Origin: Spirodela intermedia
Lineage: Eukaryota; Streptophyta; Magnoliopsida; Alismatales; Araceae
Assembly: GCA_902729315.2 (NCBI GenBank)
Contig: LR746269.1
Location: forward strand, 1,126,501 to 1,190,500
Direction: 5' to 3'
Length of the DNA stretch: 64,000 nt
Shown here: positions 36,767 through 48,405 of the stretch, in pieces
Numbering within the stretch: the stretch's first letter is position 1
Layout of the letters: each line of letters opens with the position of its first letter
Made by a program: the position numbers and the translations under genes
Notes under the pieces: generated by a model
The model's database searches: none
Told to the model about the DNA's origin: nothing
The model's input: the letters and a program-made list of their open reading frames with translations, nothing else

Positions 36767-36854
36767 GTCGGATGATGACTATGCATAGTTCACATGATAA
36801 TCTCCATGCGAGGTTGGTGATTAATTTCAACGTCTTTCGCTCCTATCTGACGAC
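36767..36854 (+). ncRNA. U80: U80 box C/D snoRNA (25S rRNA double guide)
   Basis: Perfect C box ATGATGA (36772-36778) and D box CTGA (36847-36850) with terminal stem GTCG/CGAC. Two guides are visible. GTCTTTCGCTCCTAT before D pairs with the 25S rRNA segment AUAGGGGCGAAAGAC (one G-U pair). GCATAGTTCAC (36783-36793) before a D'-like ATGA pairs with GUGAACUAUGC. Both are the targets of SNORD80/snR60 (Gm908 and Am817 in yeast numbering). An 11-bp perfect inverted repeat, GCTTCGGATGG/CCATCCGAAGC (36750-36760 and 36865-36875), flanks the RNA and likely forms the external stem used in processing. Confidence 0.9.
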
Positions 36855-36923
36855 TCACGGTTGCCCATCCGAAGCATCTAACTCTCGATTTAATTCCTCT
36901 TCCCGCGGATTTGTGGCATATAT

Positions 36924-37047
36924 CGTGAGCAGTTGCATCTGCTTCGGTTGCCGCGGCCGAAAGTTGCTCAAATAATCTGCGAAGATTCTCTGACGTGATC
37001 ATCAGCGACCTGTCCTGATGCATTCAGATCCCGTCTAGAGAACAACG
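36924..37047 (+). ncRNA. candidate box H/ACA snoRNA
   Basis: Two hairpins are joined by an ANANNA box. The first (36927-36969) closes with GAGCA/TGCTC and has inner CTTCGG/CCGAAAG pairing. The H box candidate is AAATAA (36970-36975). The second hairpin closes TTCTCTGACG with CGTCTAGAGAA (one bulge) and is followed by ACA (37042-37044), three nucleotides from the expected end. Length of about 124 nt is typical. The pseudouridylation target was not identified. Confidence 0.55.
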
Positions 37048-37452
37048 AAGAAGGTGAAAGATAGTTGCCGAGAACATCGTTCAAAGCTATCATCAGGATT
37101 CAATCTCCCGGACTCCATCTCCGTGTCTAATTTCTAAATTCTGATGTTAATTATTCTCCATTGATCGGTATGATTCGGCCTTCTAATGCGAGGTTGTTGT
37201 TAGAAGGATGCTCCGAGATCATCAAGGCTTCGATCTTGATCAGTGCCAACTTTGCTTCTCTCCTTTTCTTCCAGAAAAATATATAAACATTGCATTCGAA
37301 TTAAAGAACATGGAGCCAAAAATACATTTTCACGGACATGGAGACTTATGCCTAATGGCAAATCTTATTCTACCCTGAAATCGTAACGATATAGAACCAA
37401 TGTCCTGGCAAATAGTTCATGCTGGGCTGGATGTCTACTCTTCCTCTACTTG
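37048..37452. other. 3' part of the snoRNA transcription unit and intergenic
   Basis: Contains hairpins (CATCAG/CTGATG pairing 37090-37146 and CCTTCTAA/TTAGAAGG at 37179-37207) that do not fit a complete C/D or H/ACA pattern, then A+T-rich sequence up to the TauE/SafE stop codon. Confidence 0.4.
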
Positions 37453-37877
37453 CTAGGTGTGATATTTGCAGAGATTCTCGAAGCCCATGTACTCGTGGTT
37501 CTCGATCTTCCTCACCATGTTGGAGATGCCCACTCCACCTGTAAAACATGTCGAAAAACCACTCCAGCAGATCATTTTACCCACGTAGAGAGAGGAGCAT
37601 CGTCCTCAGAAGCCCACCGGATGTGTAGAGAGAGACAGAGGGAGAGGATTGGCATGGGCTTTACCCAGAGAGACAGCGCTGACGAAGATGGTGAAGGAGA
37701 GGATGAAGATAATGAGCGAGGCCCGGCCCAGGAAGATAATTAGCTTCCTCACCACAAGCTGTCCGACGAAAGCCGCCACCGTCGCTACGGCCACGAAGTA
37801 CAGAGCTGCAAAGCCGAGGAATTTCCATTTCGGTCAAAACGGCACCCCACACAGAGAAGAGAAATGGCTTGCAGAGG

Positions 37878-37916
<39 letters not shown>

Positions 37917-39965
37917 GAAACGGGTGTTCCACTCACCATAGGGGACCGGGAACCGCCGCAGGAGATAGTACTCCACGACCGACATGGAGGACGAGAAGGT
38001 CATGGCGAATGTAGCCGTCGCGCTCGAGACCTGCACCACACCGCCGTCAGAAACATCTCCGCCACCGCCGGCGGCGGCGGCACCACCAGCAACGAGAGGT
38101 ACGCACCTGCGGAGGGATGCCCAGCTCGAGGAAGAGCGGACCAAGAATGAACCCTCCTCCGAGCCCCAGCAGGCCACCGACGATTCCGGCGATGACGCCG
38201 CAGGAGCAGTAGCCGAGCAGCTGGAGGACCGTCCAGTTGGTGCTCACGTCCCCCTTGGAGGAGATCACCCTCTTCCCCGTGTAGAGCCCCACGCTCTGGT
38301 ACAGCGTCACTCCCACAGAAACAGGGACCTGCGAGAGGAAGATGGTCATCACCAATGGAGGAAGAGAGTCACAGTCGGTCCCCACAACCCTCCCTTTTCG
38401 GCGGAGACGACGATGACCCACCTGGAGCAGGTTCAAGGTCCAGTAGGTCGCCGAGCAGTTCTCCGTGTAATTCTGCGAGATCAGAGAGATCAGAGATTAT
38501 ATTGGGAGTAGGTGAACTCGATGACGAGGAATCTTCTCTGCTTTTGACTCACCTTGGCGATCTGCAGCCCCAGGAAGGCGAACCAGACGAAGACCAGGAG
38601 ACCCAGCTCCTTCCAGTAGATGTTCTCCAAGAGGGGCACCTGCGTGCGGGGGGGAGGGGGGGGATCAGAGGTCTTTCTCGAAGAAGAAGCAGAAGGTGGA
38701 ACGAACAGTTGGAGTGACTGCTGACCTGTGCTTCATCCCCTGACTTGGCCTGCTTCTTGGCGCCGTTCTCCGGGCCGCTGGGCAGAGGCCTGTACTCCAC
38801 CTCGTCGCTGGCCGCAGCTGATCGAGTCACCGTGGAGAGGACCTTCGTGAGGAATGGGAATAGGAATTCTCCACCGTATAAATGCATCATTTTAACCCGC
38901 AGGAAATGGAGGCTTACACTTGGATTCCGCGCGCTTGGCAGCTTCCTGAAATCACAGAGGGGGATTACAGAGGTGAGAGCTCCGCACACTTCACTGGAGA
39001 TAGCAACCGGACGTGGCGAAGAAGAGGAAGAAGATGGGAGGTAAGGGTCACTTCACCCTCTTGGCGATCGTCTCCTTCTTCCAGGTCTCGACGCCCTTCA
39101 AGAACGCCTTGGTGGATGTGCCTGCACAGAGGAGATAAGAAGATCCTCTCCCTTGTTGTATTCGTATGCAGATTGTCGACATGGACGATGACGCCGAAAT
39201 GACCGAGGAAGAGGGGTTGATTCTAGGGTTTACCGAGGAAGAGGATGATCAGAAGAACGGTGACCATCCAATCCGCGAAGACCACGTTGAAGGCCACCCC
39301 GATGCTGATCCCCAGCATGAGCATTGGCTGGAAGAGGAGTGCGAGGTCGTAGTCGATTATCGGCATCTCCAGCGTTGGGTGCCTCAGCTTCAGATTGTAG
39401 TAGACGGTCGATCCCGCCGCCCCCATGATCATACCTGCGAAGAAAAAGGAAGGTGAGCAGATGCATGGGTCTCCATCTCTGCGAGAGGAGAGAGAGGAGG
39501 AAGAGGAAGAGCTCGGTGAGGCCAGCACATTTGGATATGGCGGTGGAGGACTTCGCGTCGAATCCGATGATCAGGGTGAGCATGGGGACGAAGATCCCGC
39601 CGCCGCCGACGCCACCCACGCTCCCGAAGGCCGCTCCGAAGAACCCGATGAGGCTGCCCACGACGATCCGCCACCCGAACGCCATATCCTGGAGAAGATA
39701 AAAACAGACAGGAGTTGCAGTCGCCGGCGCCGGAGAAGACGAGGGAGAAGAGCGGCAGCGAGGTCTGCTTTACCGGCCAGACGTGGTGATAGGAGGAATC
39801 ATTCGGCTGCCAGAGGAAGTTGACGACCCTCGTGAGGAGATGCTGCTCCTGCTCCGGTAGACTCTTCTCCGCAGAGGCCAGAACGAACGCCGTCGACAAC
39901 GCGGCGACCAGCGGCGGCGCTGCCGATCTCAGACCTGCCACCCATTTCCCCGTTCCCTCCCCCAT
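37453..39965 (-). CDS. sulfite exporter TauE/SafE family membrane protein
   Basis: Twelve exons (39774-39965, 39529-39688, 39234-39434, 39057-39121, 38918-38945, 38726-38817, 38553-38639, 38422-38472, 38107-38328, 37937-38030, 37665-37805, 37453-37538) give 472 residues. The N-terminus has a hydrophobic leader. Two repeated TauE/SafE halves follow: [20 protein letters not shown] with [17 protein letters not shown] and [13 protein letters not shown], then after a charged loop [50 protein letters not shown] and helices to [14 protein letters not shown]. It ends [18 protein letters not shown]. Plant members are multi-span membrane proteins proposed to move anions; some act in ER protein turnover. 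The substrate cannot be told from sequence. The E2 donor (AAAT^GTGCTGG) is weak, but phase and family alignment support it. Confidence 0.93.
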
Positions 39966-40913
39966 CGCCGTCTCTCCTCTTCCTCCGCCGAAGAAAGGGT
40001 AGTTAAGCTAAGCTAAACTAAGCTAAGCTACCCTCTGCGGATCTCTTTATCTCTGCTCAGGAACTGCGCCGATTGCGACGGCGGCTGAAGCCAACTCTCC
40101 ACCGGCGAGCTGTGGTTAAAAAGGGACAGAAGAAGGTGGCGCGGAGAGACTTGCGGCGCCCTATCAGTTTGGGAAAGACGACCCTTCCTCGACTTGTCCT
40201 CACCCACCCTGAATGCCACAAAAAAACAAAATAAAAAAATAGCCCTTCAGAAAAATAAATAGACCCTGAGAATGCCGGACAAATTGGAAATTAGAAAAAT
40301 CCTACCTGAGAGGGTTTTTTTTTAAATATGAGCGAGTTTTGTATTATTATTTTTGTAGATTTTAAGGGGACTTTAAGGCTTTTGAGATCGGTCACTTCCA
40401 ACCGTGGACAGCAGCCGCCCCGCCGCCGAGTCGTCGCCGTGCCTGCGGGATGCCATCGGCTTCCACCTCGGCGCACGTGCCTGGCCCAAACGGCGGCGCC
40501 GCCGACCCCACCGATTTGAGGACCGAGCGGCCGCCGTCAGAGAGAAAACAAGAGAGAAGAAGAGAGAGTCCTCGCCGAGCACGTCACAGGTTTAATTACG
40601 CCAGACAAAGGACGTCATTTTGGCAAAGAACGACCCGTAGGAGAAAGGGCCACGTATCCTTAACGGGATTATCTAATATTATACAATTAATTACTACCGA
40701 CAAAGGACGGGGACTGTCTCACTCTCTCTCTCTCTCTCTCTCTCTACTGGGGGAGAGAGAGTGGCACGGGTCTCTTGGTTTTTCACAACGGTCTCACCCT
40801 TCACTCGCCGGTGGTTCGACGTCAGATGACGTGTCTGTATCACGGGATCTACGTGGCAGCTGAGACCTCGTGTCGGGCCCAGCCTATTTTCTCCTAAAAG
40901 TTTAATGGCCCAG
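39966..40913. other. intergenic, TauE/SafE leader side
   Basis: TauE/SafE leader with a short AGCTA-type repeat (about 40003-40031), then G+C-rich sequence with accidental open frames and a (CT)n tract (40720-40745). No gene supported. Confidence 0.6.
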
Positions 40914-41593
40914 CTACTGAAGATAGAGCTTGATGAGCTCGTCGCTGACGGCGGCGGAGGACGACGAGGACGGTGAAGAGGAGCGTCAGACACTGCCGCG
41001 GCGTGTAGAGTCCCTCGCCGTCGTCTCCACCTCCACCCCGCCGCCCCCGCCGAGGTCCTTCCGGTTCAGCGGGTATCGCCTCGCAAACTGGCCCAAAACC
41101 CACCAGTAACTCCGAGAGAGATAGAGAGAGTAGAGAGTAAGTAGAGAGAGAAAGGGAGGGCAGAGGACCTTGTAGCATTCGGCGGAGACATGGACGCGTT
41201 TGTTCATGGAGTGGACGACGAGGGCGGTCTGGTAGGTTCCCATCATGCAGATGATCCCGCTGCTCTCCACCACGCCGTCGGCGCCGACGAAGATGGCGTA
41301 CGCCACCGCCGAGTCGATCACAAGCTTTGCGGGGATTCCCACCTCCCCCTGCTCCTTCCCCACCCTCACTTCAGTCGTGTCCGGCCTCCCCTCGGTTGCA
41401 CACGCTCAGAGAGAGAGAGAGGACTCTCAACACCAACCCCGCGGTGCCGCCGGAATATCTTCCTGCGCGTCGCCGCCATCCTCTAAGCTTCCAGCAGCTC
41501 CCGCGAGAACCCATGCACCAGGATGGTGCCCCCGTCGAAGATGAAGCCCTGCGTTAGCATCGCGATGATCCGACGTGCCTGGACACCTTCCGT
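40914..41593 (-). pseudogene. decayed partial copy of translation initiation factor eIF2B subunit alpha
   Basis: The segment covers only the C-terminal half of eIF2B-alpha. In order on the minus strand: ARRIIAMLTQGFIFDGGTI, LVHGFSRELLEA then an in-frame TAG, KIFR followed by an inserted CT-rich stretch, GRPDTTEV, LVIDSAVAYAIFVGADGVV (lacking the family's DEVD-type residues before VGADG), MMGTYQTALVVHSMNK, an intron, FARRYPLNRKDL, then VETTARDSTRRG, YTPRQCLTLLFT and VSDELIKLYLQ in three different frames. The intron position is kept, so this is a duplicated rather than processed copy. The N-terminal half was not found upstream. Confidence 0.8.
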
Positions 41594-43078
41594 GAGAATG
41601 CCGTGAGAATGGAGGAACCTTCCGGAAATTCATCTAGCAGGATTTTTGTCGGTAGATTGATGGAGTGTTTTTGGGATGGGCGTCTGCAACCACGTGGCGC
41701 CCTGCAGAATCCATGCCCTTCCACGTTTTGCTCACGTGGTCTCCCCGCGCGCCCGTCGACAAGGCAGATCGGAAATCTAGAAGAAATCAGAGAAAGAGAG
41801 AGATATGAAGAGCAAGAAAAAAAGAATAGAGGAAGAGAGAGAGAGAGAGAGAGAGATTCGTCGTCTACCACGAAACTCTCCTTGGCACCATCTCCATTAA
41901 AGATTCGAAACCTTTTCTAATAAAATGCCCGACGACCGTCGGAGGGTTATTCTGAAATCTTCCAGCTGTTTATGTCCACATCTCTCTCTCTCCCTCTTCC
42001 TCTTCGTAGGCGTTGCCAACTGTTGTCGACGTGTCGATGGCGACGGGACCGGAGAAGCGAGGGTAAATGACGGCGGTGACCGGACTTCCCGGCCAATTTC
42101 GACTCCGTCCGATACGTCCCATCGCAATGAAGATGTTCAACCGATCCGTGGGGCCCACTTCTGACCAAAGCTTATGATTGACCAATTAATCGATAAGAGA
42201 ATTCTTAAGCACACAATAATATAATTTTAATTTTTATAATTTTTTGTAAAAAAAATCTATTAATCTGTCGAAAATGGCTATTCTAGAGAAGTATTATAGA
42301 TAAAATAATAATATAGTATTATTCTTTAAAATGTGAAAAAAAACTTATACATTTATTAATTTGTTCGAAGAGGACGTACTTGTCTTCGTGTCTGTTGCTG
42401 TCATAGAGAACTATTAAACACCCAATAATAAATTTTTTTAATTAATATATATTATTTTAAAAGTTATTAATTTGTTGCAATTAATTGGACCGAATCATGC
42501 CACGTGCGACCCTGTACACAGCCCGATCTGATCTGCCTCGTATGCATGGACCGGGGCCCGCCGACGGACAATTGGATCCCGCTCGATTCATTGAATGCGG
42601 CCTAATTTTTTTACTGGGCCGTCGAGCGAGAAATGGGCCTCGGCCAGGGAAACTGGGCTGGCACAGAACCGTGAACATGAATGGCCAGAGGCCCAATAAT
42701 ATCGACTGCCGAATGAGGATCCCACAGAAAAAGAGCCCAGTTCTTCTCCCGTCTGTTATTTGCTGCCACTAGTGGACCGGGAAAGGCCCATTTAGGCCAG
42801 GCCCAGTTTCAATTTGGGCCCGGCAGCATCCAGAGCCCGTCATTCATGTCATGTGGATTAACCACAGCTCTCTCTCTCTCTCTCCTTCTGTGGCGGCGTT
42901 GAGAGTACGGTTAATAGCCCCATACCGAATATTCTGCAGATTAAAGGTACAAGAGATCGAAATCAATAAATAAGTCTAAGAAAATTCAGGCCATGAGAAT
43001 TTTGGACAATTAATACGTTGGATTTACAGACTGAATAAGCAGCGGCGGCGCCGCCGGCGCCGGTGATCGTCCAAGTCC
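41594..43078. other. intergenic
   Basis: (GA)n at 41832-41855, A+T-rich sequence at 42190-42480 and several GGGCC/GGCCC motifs at 42600-42830. No gene supported. Confidence 0.6.
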
Positions 43079-44443
43079 TCAGGATCCACCAGGTTCGCGG
43101 CGGCCGCCGCCGTCGGAGTTCCTCGTCCTCCCCGCCTCTATCTCCTGCAACGGCACCGCCTCGCTGCTGGACCCCGACGGATTCTGGTCGTACTCGCTGG
43201 TGGCGCCGCTGCAATCGCTGCTCATGTACTCCTGCGCCGCCGCCCTCGACCTCCCGCCGCCGTTCCTCCGGCGAGGAGGCGGAAGATCGCCGCCGCCAGT
43301 GCCGCCAGTGCCGCCAGCGCCGCCGCCGCCGCCGGAGGAGGAGGAGGAGGCGGCGAACTCCTCGCTGGTGAGGGCCAGCATCCTGAATCTCTTCATGTCC
43401 TCCTTGTACTGCCCATCGTCGTATTCCGAGCTGCTGTAGGACCCGTACATGGAGCTCTGCCCCGGCCGGACGCCGTAGTTCAGCTCCTCCAGCGTCGCAT
43501 CCCCTTCTAAGGCTCTCACAATCTTCGCAGATGAATTTGATTCAGATTCTTCCCACAACTTTGGAAACAAAACGGCGGCGGCGGCGGAGGAGGAGGAGGA
43601 GGAGGAGGATCCCACCTGGGTCATCCGCGGCCGGCGTCTCGCCGAGTGGCGGACGGCGGCGGCGGCGCAGGTCGCCATGTGGATCAGCTCACCGGGGTTG
43701 TACTTATTCTCCAGCTTCGGGTCAACGATGGCGTCGAAGTTGCCGTCCTCCAGAGCCTTTGTGAGTAAAGGCCTCGCCTGTGGTCACAGAAACATTGGAG
43801 TCATAGAGAAAGAGAGAGAAAGAGAGGGCGCGCGGTGGAGAGAGAAACCGACCCAGTCGACGAGGCTTTCATCCATGAGAGTGTTGGTGGGATCAACAGG
43901 GCGGCGTCCGGTGATTAGCTCCAGCAGCATTACTCCGAAGGAGAACACGTCGGATTTATCAGTCAACTTTCCGGTCGCTGCATACTCTGGAGAGAGGTAC
44001 CTGCACAGTGATCCGAGCTAAGTCTTCGGAGAGAATTACCACATGGAAATATTACTCATTTGAAGCTTTCATCATCCTTCACTTCTGGTTTCTACCCAAT
44101 TTAGGAGGTCTGTCTATGTCGTTAGATGGTCTTGTGGCATCAATCTCGATCAACTTACGACGAAACTAATAAGGAGCATGGCTATAGAACCAGTAACTGA
44201 GTTTTTGTCTTTGTTGACTTTTCATTTTCTACCTAATTTAGCAAGGCTCGAGCAGTAGATGGGTCAGTCTCATCGATCTCCGTCAGCTGTGAATGCAGCT
44301 AATAAATAGCATGGCTATAGAAACAGTGAGCAGGGTCCTTATCATTGACTTCTGGGCTCGGACTGATTATAGCAATACTCGGTCATCAAGGCTTTGAGCC
44401 ATAAATCTGGGTCGGCTTAGAACGAAAGTGATTGCATAACCAG

Positions 44444-44481
<38 letters not shown>

Positions 44482-47400
44482 ATAATCTAAGAGGAATGAC
44501 CAAAGGAGCGAAACTAATTTGAAACTCTAGATTCTTGCTAATTATAGCAATCCTATGTTAGAAAATGGCTAGAGAGAGAGAGAGAGAGAGAGGATGACGG
44601 AGTGAGAGATTGGCACAATCTAAGAGGGATGAGTAAGGGTGCAGAGGTATCTAGGTCATGATAATTGAAACAGGAAGAATGGGATAAATGTCAGCTAAAT
44701 AAAAGGCTCATTACCCAAATGTTCCCATGACACGAGTGGAAACATGAGTGTTTCCCTCAGACGCAATTTTTGCCAGCCCAAAATCAGCAACCTGCACAAA
44801 TAGTCTCGCATATTATCCAACTATCAATCAAAGTTTATGAAATATTAAGGTAATATATAACAGAGCCAAAAAGTTATCACGTGACAGTAAAATTATCATG
44901 CTAATTGTAAAACTATCGCGATCATCACGTGAGCATGAACTGGGATGTAATGGTACTTGTCGATCTTCAACTACGGACCCATATAAAAATTTCTCATCTT
45001 ATCATTCATTGTAGATAAAAACTAGAAAAATATGGAGGCGTTGTGATTGCCAAACCTGGACAGCATTGGATAAAAAAATAAAAAAGAAATATTGATGGAA
45101 AAAAGTTTCTTTAAACAATTCAATTTGGTGAAGCCAACACCAAACACACATCGGTGATCGACAATTAACCTTAGCCGTTTAGTATCATCTTTAGATCAGT
45201 AACCTCATGCTAGTTAGTGCTAGGTCATGTTCTAGCATCCGCAGTCCTTTCTCTTTTCTTTTTTTCTGGTCACCTTCCTGCTTCATAGCTTGTTCTATAC
45301 TGAGAAAATCCTCTAATTGTCCAGTCAAAAAGAAATATAAAACACCATCTTCATGATATAAAGAAAACGTTTGAAGAAAACTATGGGGGTTCTGAATATC
45401 ATCATTTGCTATTCTTCGGCAAACGACCAGATCTTGCCTTCAGGGACGCGCAATGAAGAAGGATCTGCCCTGCTTTTTGCTTAAAATATTGAACAGTTTC
45501 CCGAGGTTTTTTCAATGAAGAAAACTAGAGCGATTCAATGTTATTCCTTCCACTGTTCCACTATAATTTACCTCTTTCCATGGTGTCCAAGGACCTGAAC
45601 CTGTTGGTACTTCTATTATTAAGTGGCAGAGATCAAAACATGGCGAAAAAATAAAAAAAATAAAAATCCAATTGCTTTCCGAATGGACTAGAAGCACTTT
45701 TTCCGGCGACAGAAAAAATATGAGCGATACCTTGGCCTCAAAATTATAGTCAAGAAGGATGTTTGCTGCCTTGATATCACGATGAATAATCTTAGGATGG
45801 CCTGCAGGTTGCTCAAAACAATGAAAATCGCATATCTTGCCTTATAAAATGTATGCATATTATAACATCACATATAATTCGTGAGTCATGCAATTAGTAG
45901 GAAGAAAGAAAGACTCACAGTCCTCGTGTAGATAAGCTAACCCTTTCGCTGATCCCAAAGCAATCTTCAATCTAGTGGGCCAGTCCATAGTCGGTCGTCC
46001 TTTCCCTGCAAGAGGCTGAAGTCAACACCAAGTGCCTCAAACTGGAGCTTAGCAGCCCAGATATACACCGCAGAGGAAAAACCTATAGAAATATTCCTAA
46101 TATAAAAAAATATTAAATTTTTGAAACCAACATATTTCCTCCCAAGAAAATCAGCAGCACTTACCAAAAAAAAAAAAAAAAGATTATAAAAGAACAGCGG
46201 TTAGGGAAAATTACCATGCAAATGGAACTCCAATGTATTGTTAGGCACAAATTCGTAGACAAGAAGCCTCCTGCTTCCAGAAATAGAATACCCAACCAAC
46301 GAGACCAGATGCTTGTGGTGCACACGGCTTATGATCTCCACCTCGGCCTGGAATTCACGCTCTCCCTGCCCACTCCCAGTTTTTAACTGCTTGACAGCAA
46401 CTTCTACCCCATTCGGGAGAACTCCGCGGTGGACATACCCAAAGCCACCTTGCCCGAGAAGATTTGCATCAGAGAACCCATCTGTCGCCAGCAACAGCTC
46501 CTCGTATGTGAAGACGCTCTTCGAGAAACCGAGGGCAATGCCAGCTGAAGGTGGAGGGATTTTGCTCTCGGAGCCAGAATAATTAGAGCCAGAACCGCTG
46601 CCGCTACTGACGACAAGTGCTGCCGGCCGATTCGGCGGGTGGGAGCCATATGCAGCTGAATAAGGCACCTTGACAACATGGTCATCCGGTGGTGGAACGT
46701 TGTGCTGCAAATTCTGTGGTTGCCAACCATACATGTCCTCTGGGAGAAAGCAGAGAGAAGGAAAAAATCATCAGAACGAAAGTCAACTGTAATGCCACAT
46801 GCAAAGAAACTACTGATTTTCTTGGAGGGAAGGCATGGATGCACGAACCATTATGCTATCGAGTCAAAAAATTTCATTCTTGCATTAACACAAATGCATC
46901 CTTGAAGCCATCACTAAATTTCTTGTTTCATAACAAAAATGGAGATAAAACTGGGATTGAGTGTTAGGAAGATTTATAGGAACAGACACAATTCCTCCGA
47001 GGGTTTAATGCTTTCGTACTATTAGATGTAAGCCGGATGCAATTCAGTGGCGGATTCATCATGCCTTACTCAAGAACGCGGTGCAATAGAATCGGAGAAT
47101 ACACAGGACAAGAAGGCACTCAATATTTACCAACTGATCCGATGAACAATGAAGAAAACATCGAAAAGGGTCGGTAAATCTCTACTCCGTCCTCTGTCAG
47201 AACGTGTAATGGCTGCATGTACTTTTTCAAGAAGACAACTGCTTCCATGAGCAGCCACCAAGTGTAAATTTACGAATCATAACATCAATTTCCACATCTC
47301 TCTCTCTCTCTCTCTCTTCATCTTCTCTCCAAAATCCACAGCATGTTGGACATATACTGCACAGAATGAAGGATCAGCCAGTGTCTTCCAATCTCCATCC

Positions 47401-48405
47401 AGGAGAACCATCTTTGCAAATCGAATCTACAGTTACACTGTTGTATCCAGGGCTCACTAGAAAGTATGATTCAGCTGATTGGAAGCATGCATTACAGAGA
47501 AGAACTGAGGAGATCAAAGCAAGGAACAAATGTTGCGGAAGCTTAATATCTACCAATTCATAATCGAGCTCAGTTTCCTTGAGCTGGAATCGTGCACAGG
47601 GTGGTGTTAAAAGATTACCCTTGCGTGGAGGAGGCATCGGCACCTCTCCATGGGGAACCGACGGTGATGAAACTGATCGTTTCTTCCGCCTAAAGCAGCA
47701 GAATAGGATGCTCAATATGGCGACGAGAGCCACGGCACCCACAGCAATTCCCACGACTATGGGTGCCGAAATGGAGCTGGAGGAGCCAGAAGACGACGGA
47801 GGAGAAGAACGAGGAGCAGACGGAGTACCGGAATTTCCGCCGGATGGAGACGGCGGCGATTCGCCAGATGGAGGAGAGGGTGTTGAAGGAATCCCAGGAG
47901 GCGAGGGTGTGGAAGGAGGAGGAGAATCTGGAGGCGACGGCACCGAGGGAGTCGCAGGGGGTGGCGAAGAGACCGGCCTCAATGGCGGTGATCTCGAAGA
48001 CGAGGCCGGAGGAGGGGGAGAAGTTGCAGGAGGCGTCAACACCGGCGTCTCTGGTGGAGGTGTCGAAACCGGCGGCGCCGGAGGGGACACAGACGGGGGC
48101 GGCGACGATGAGGGCCGAGACGGCGGCGGGGTCGAGACTACCGCTGGAGGCGGAGATGACACCGGCGGAGGGGGCGAGACAGTAGGCGGCGGAGATGACT
48201 CCGGCGGAGGGGTCGAGACAGTAGGCGGCGGAGATTGCACCGGCGGAGGGGGAGAGACGGTAGGAGGCGGAGAGGACACCGGCGGCGCCGCCGCGGACGG
48301 TGGCGTCCCCCCCGCGGGTGGAGACGGCGTCGACGAGGGAGGCGGCGTTGCCACAGACGTCGGAGGCGGCGTTGCCACAGACGTCGGAGGCGGTGACGAT
48401 GACAT
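43079..48405 (-). CDS. proline-rich extensin-like receptor kinase (PERK family)
   Basis: Eight exons (47619-48405, 46215-46739, 45919-46005, 45731-45801, 44715-44791, 43853-44000, 43616-43777, 43079-43522) give 766 residues. Residues 1-215 are a Pro/Ser/Thr-rich extracellular region of SPPP-type repeats without a clear signal peptide, as usual in PERKs. One membrane helix ([20 protein letters not shown]) is followed by basic FRRKKR. The kinase has the Gly loop [18 protein letters not shown], the catalytic loop [19 protein letters not shown] and the APE-equivalent [19 protein letters not shown]. It ends in a Gly/Ser tail with [13 protein letters not shown], typical of the family. PERKs sit in the plasma membrane and are thought to sense cell-wall state. 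A separate 93-nt intron (43523-43615) is open in frame. Confidence 0.95.
44450..44594. repeat. (GA)n microsatellites in a PERK intron
   Basis: Two GA runs (about 44446-44479 and 44572-44593) in the intron between PERK kinase exons 5 and 6. The surrounding sequence has two related blocks containing TAGCATGGCTATAGAA-like text at 44176 and 44307. Confidence 0.8.

Noticed and set aside
42481-42772. Short overlapping frames on both strands
   Set aside because: No family signal, no splice context and no conserved motif; treated as intergenic.
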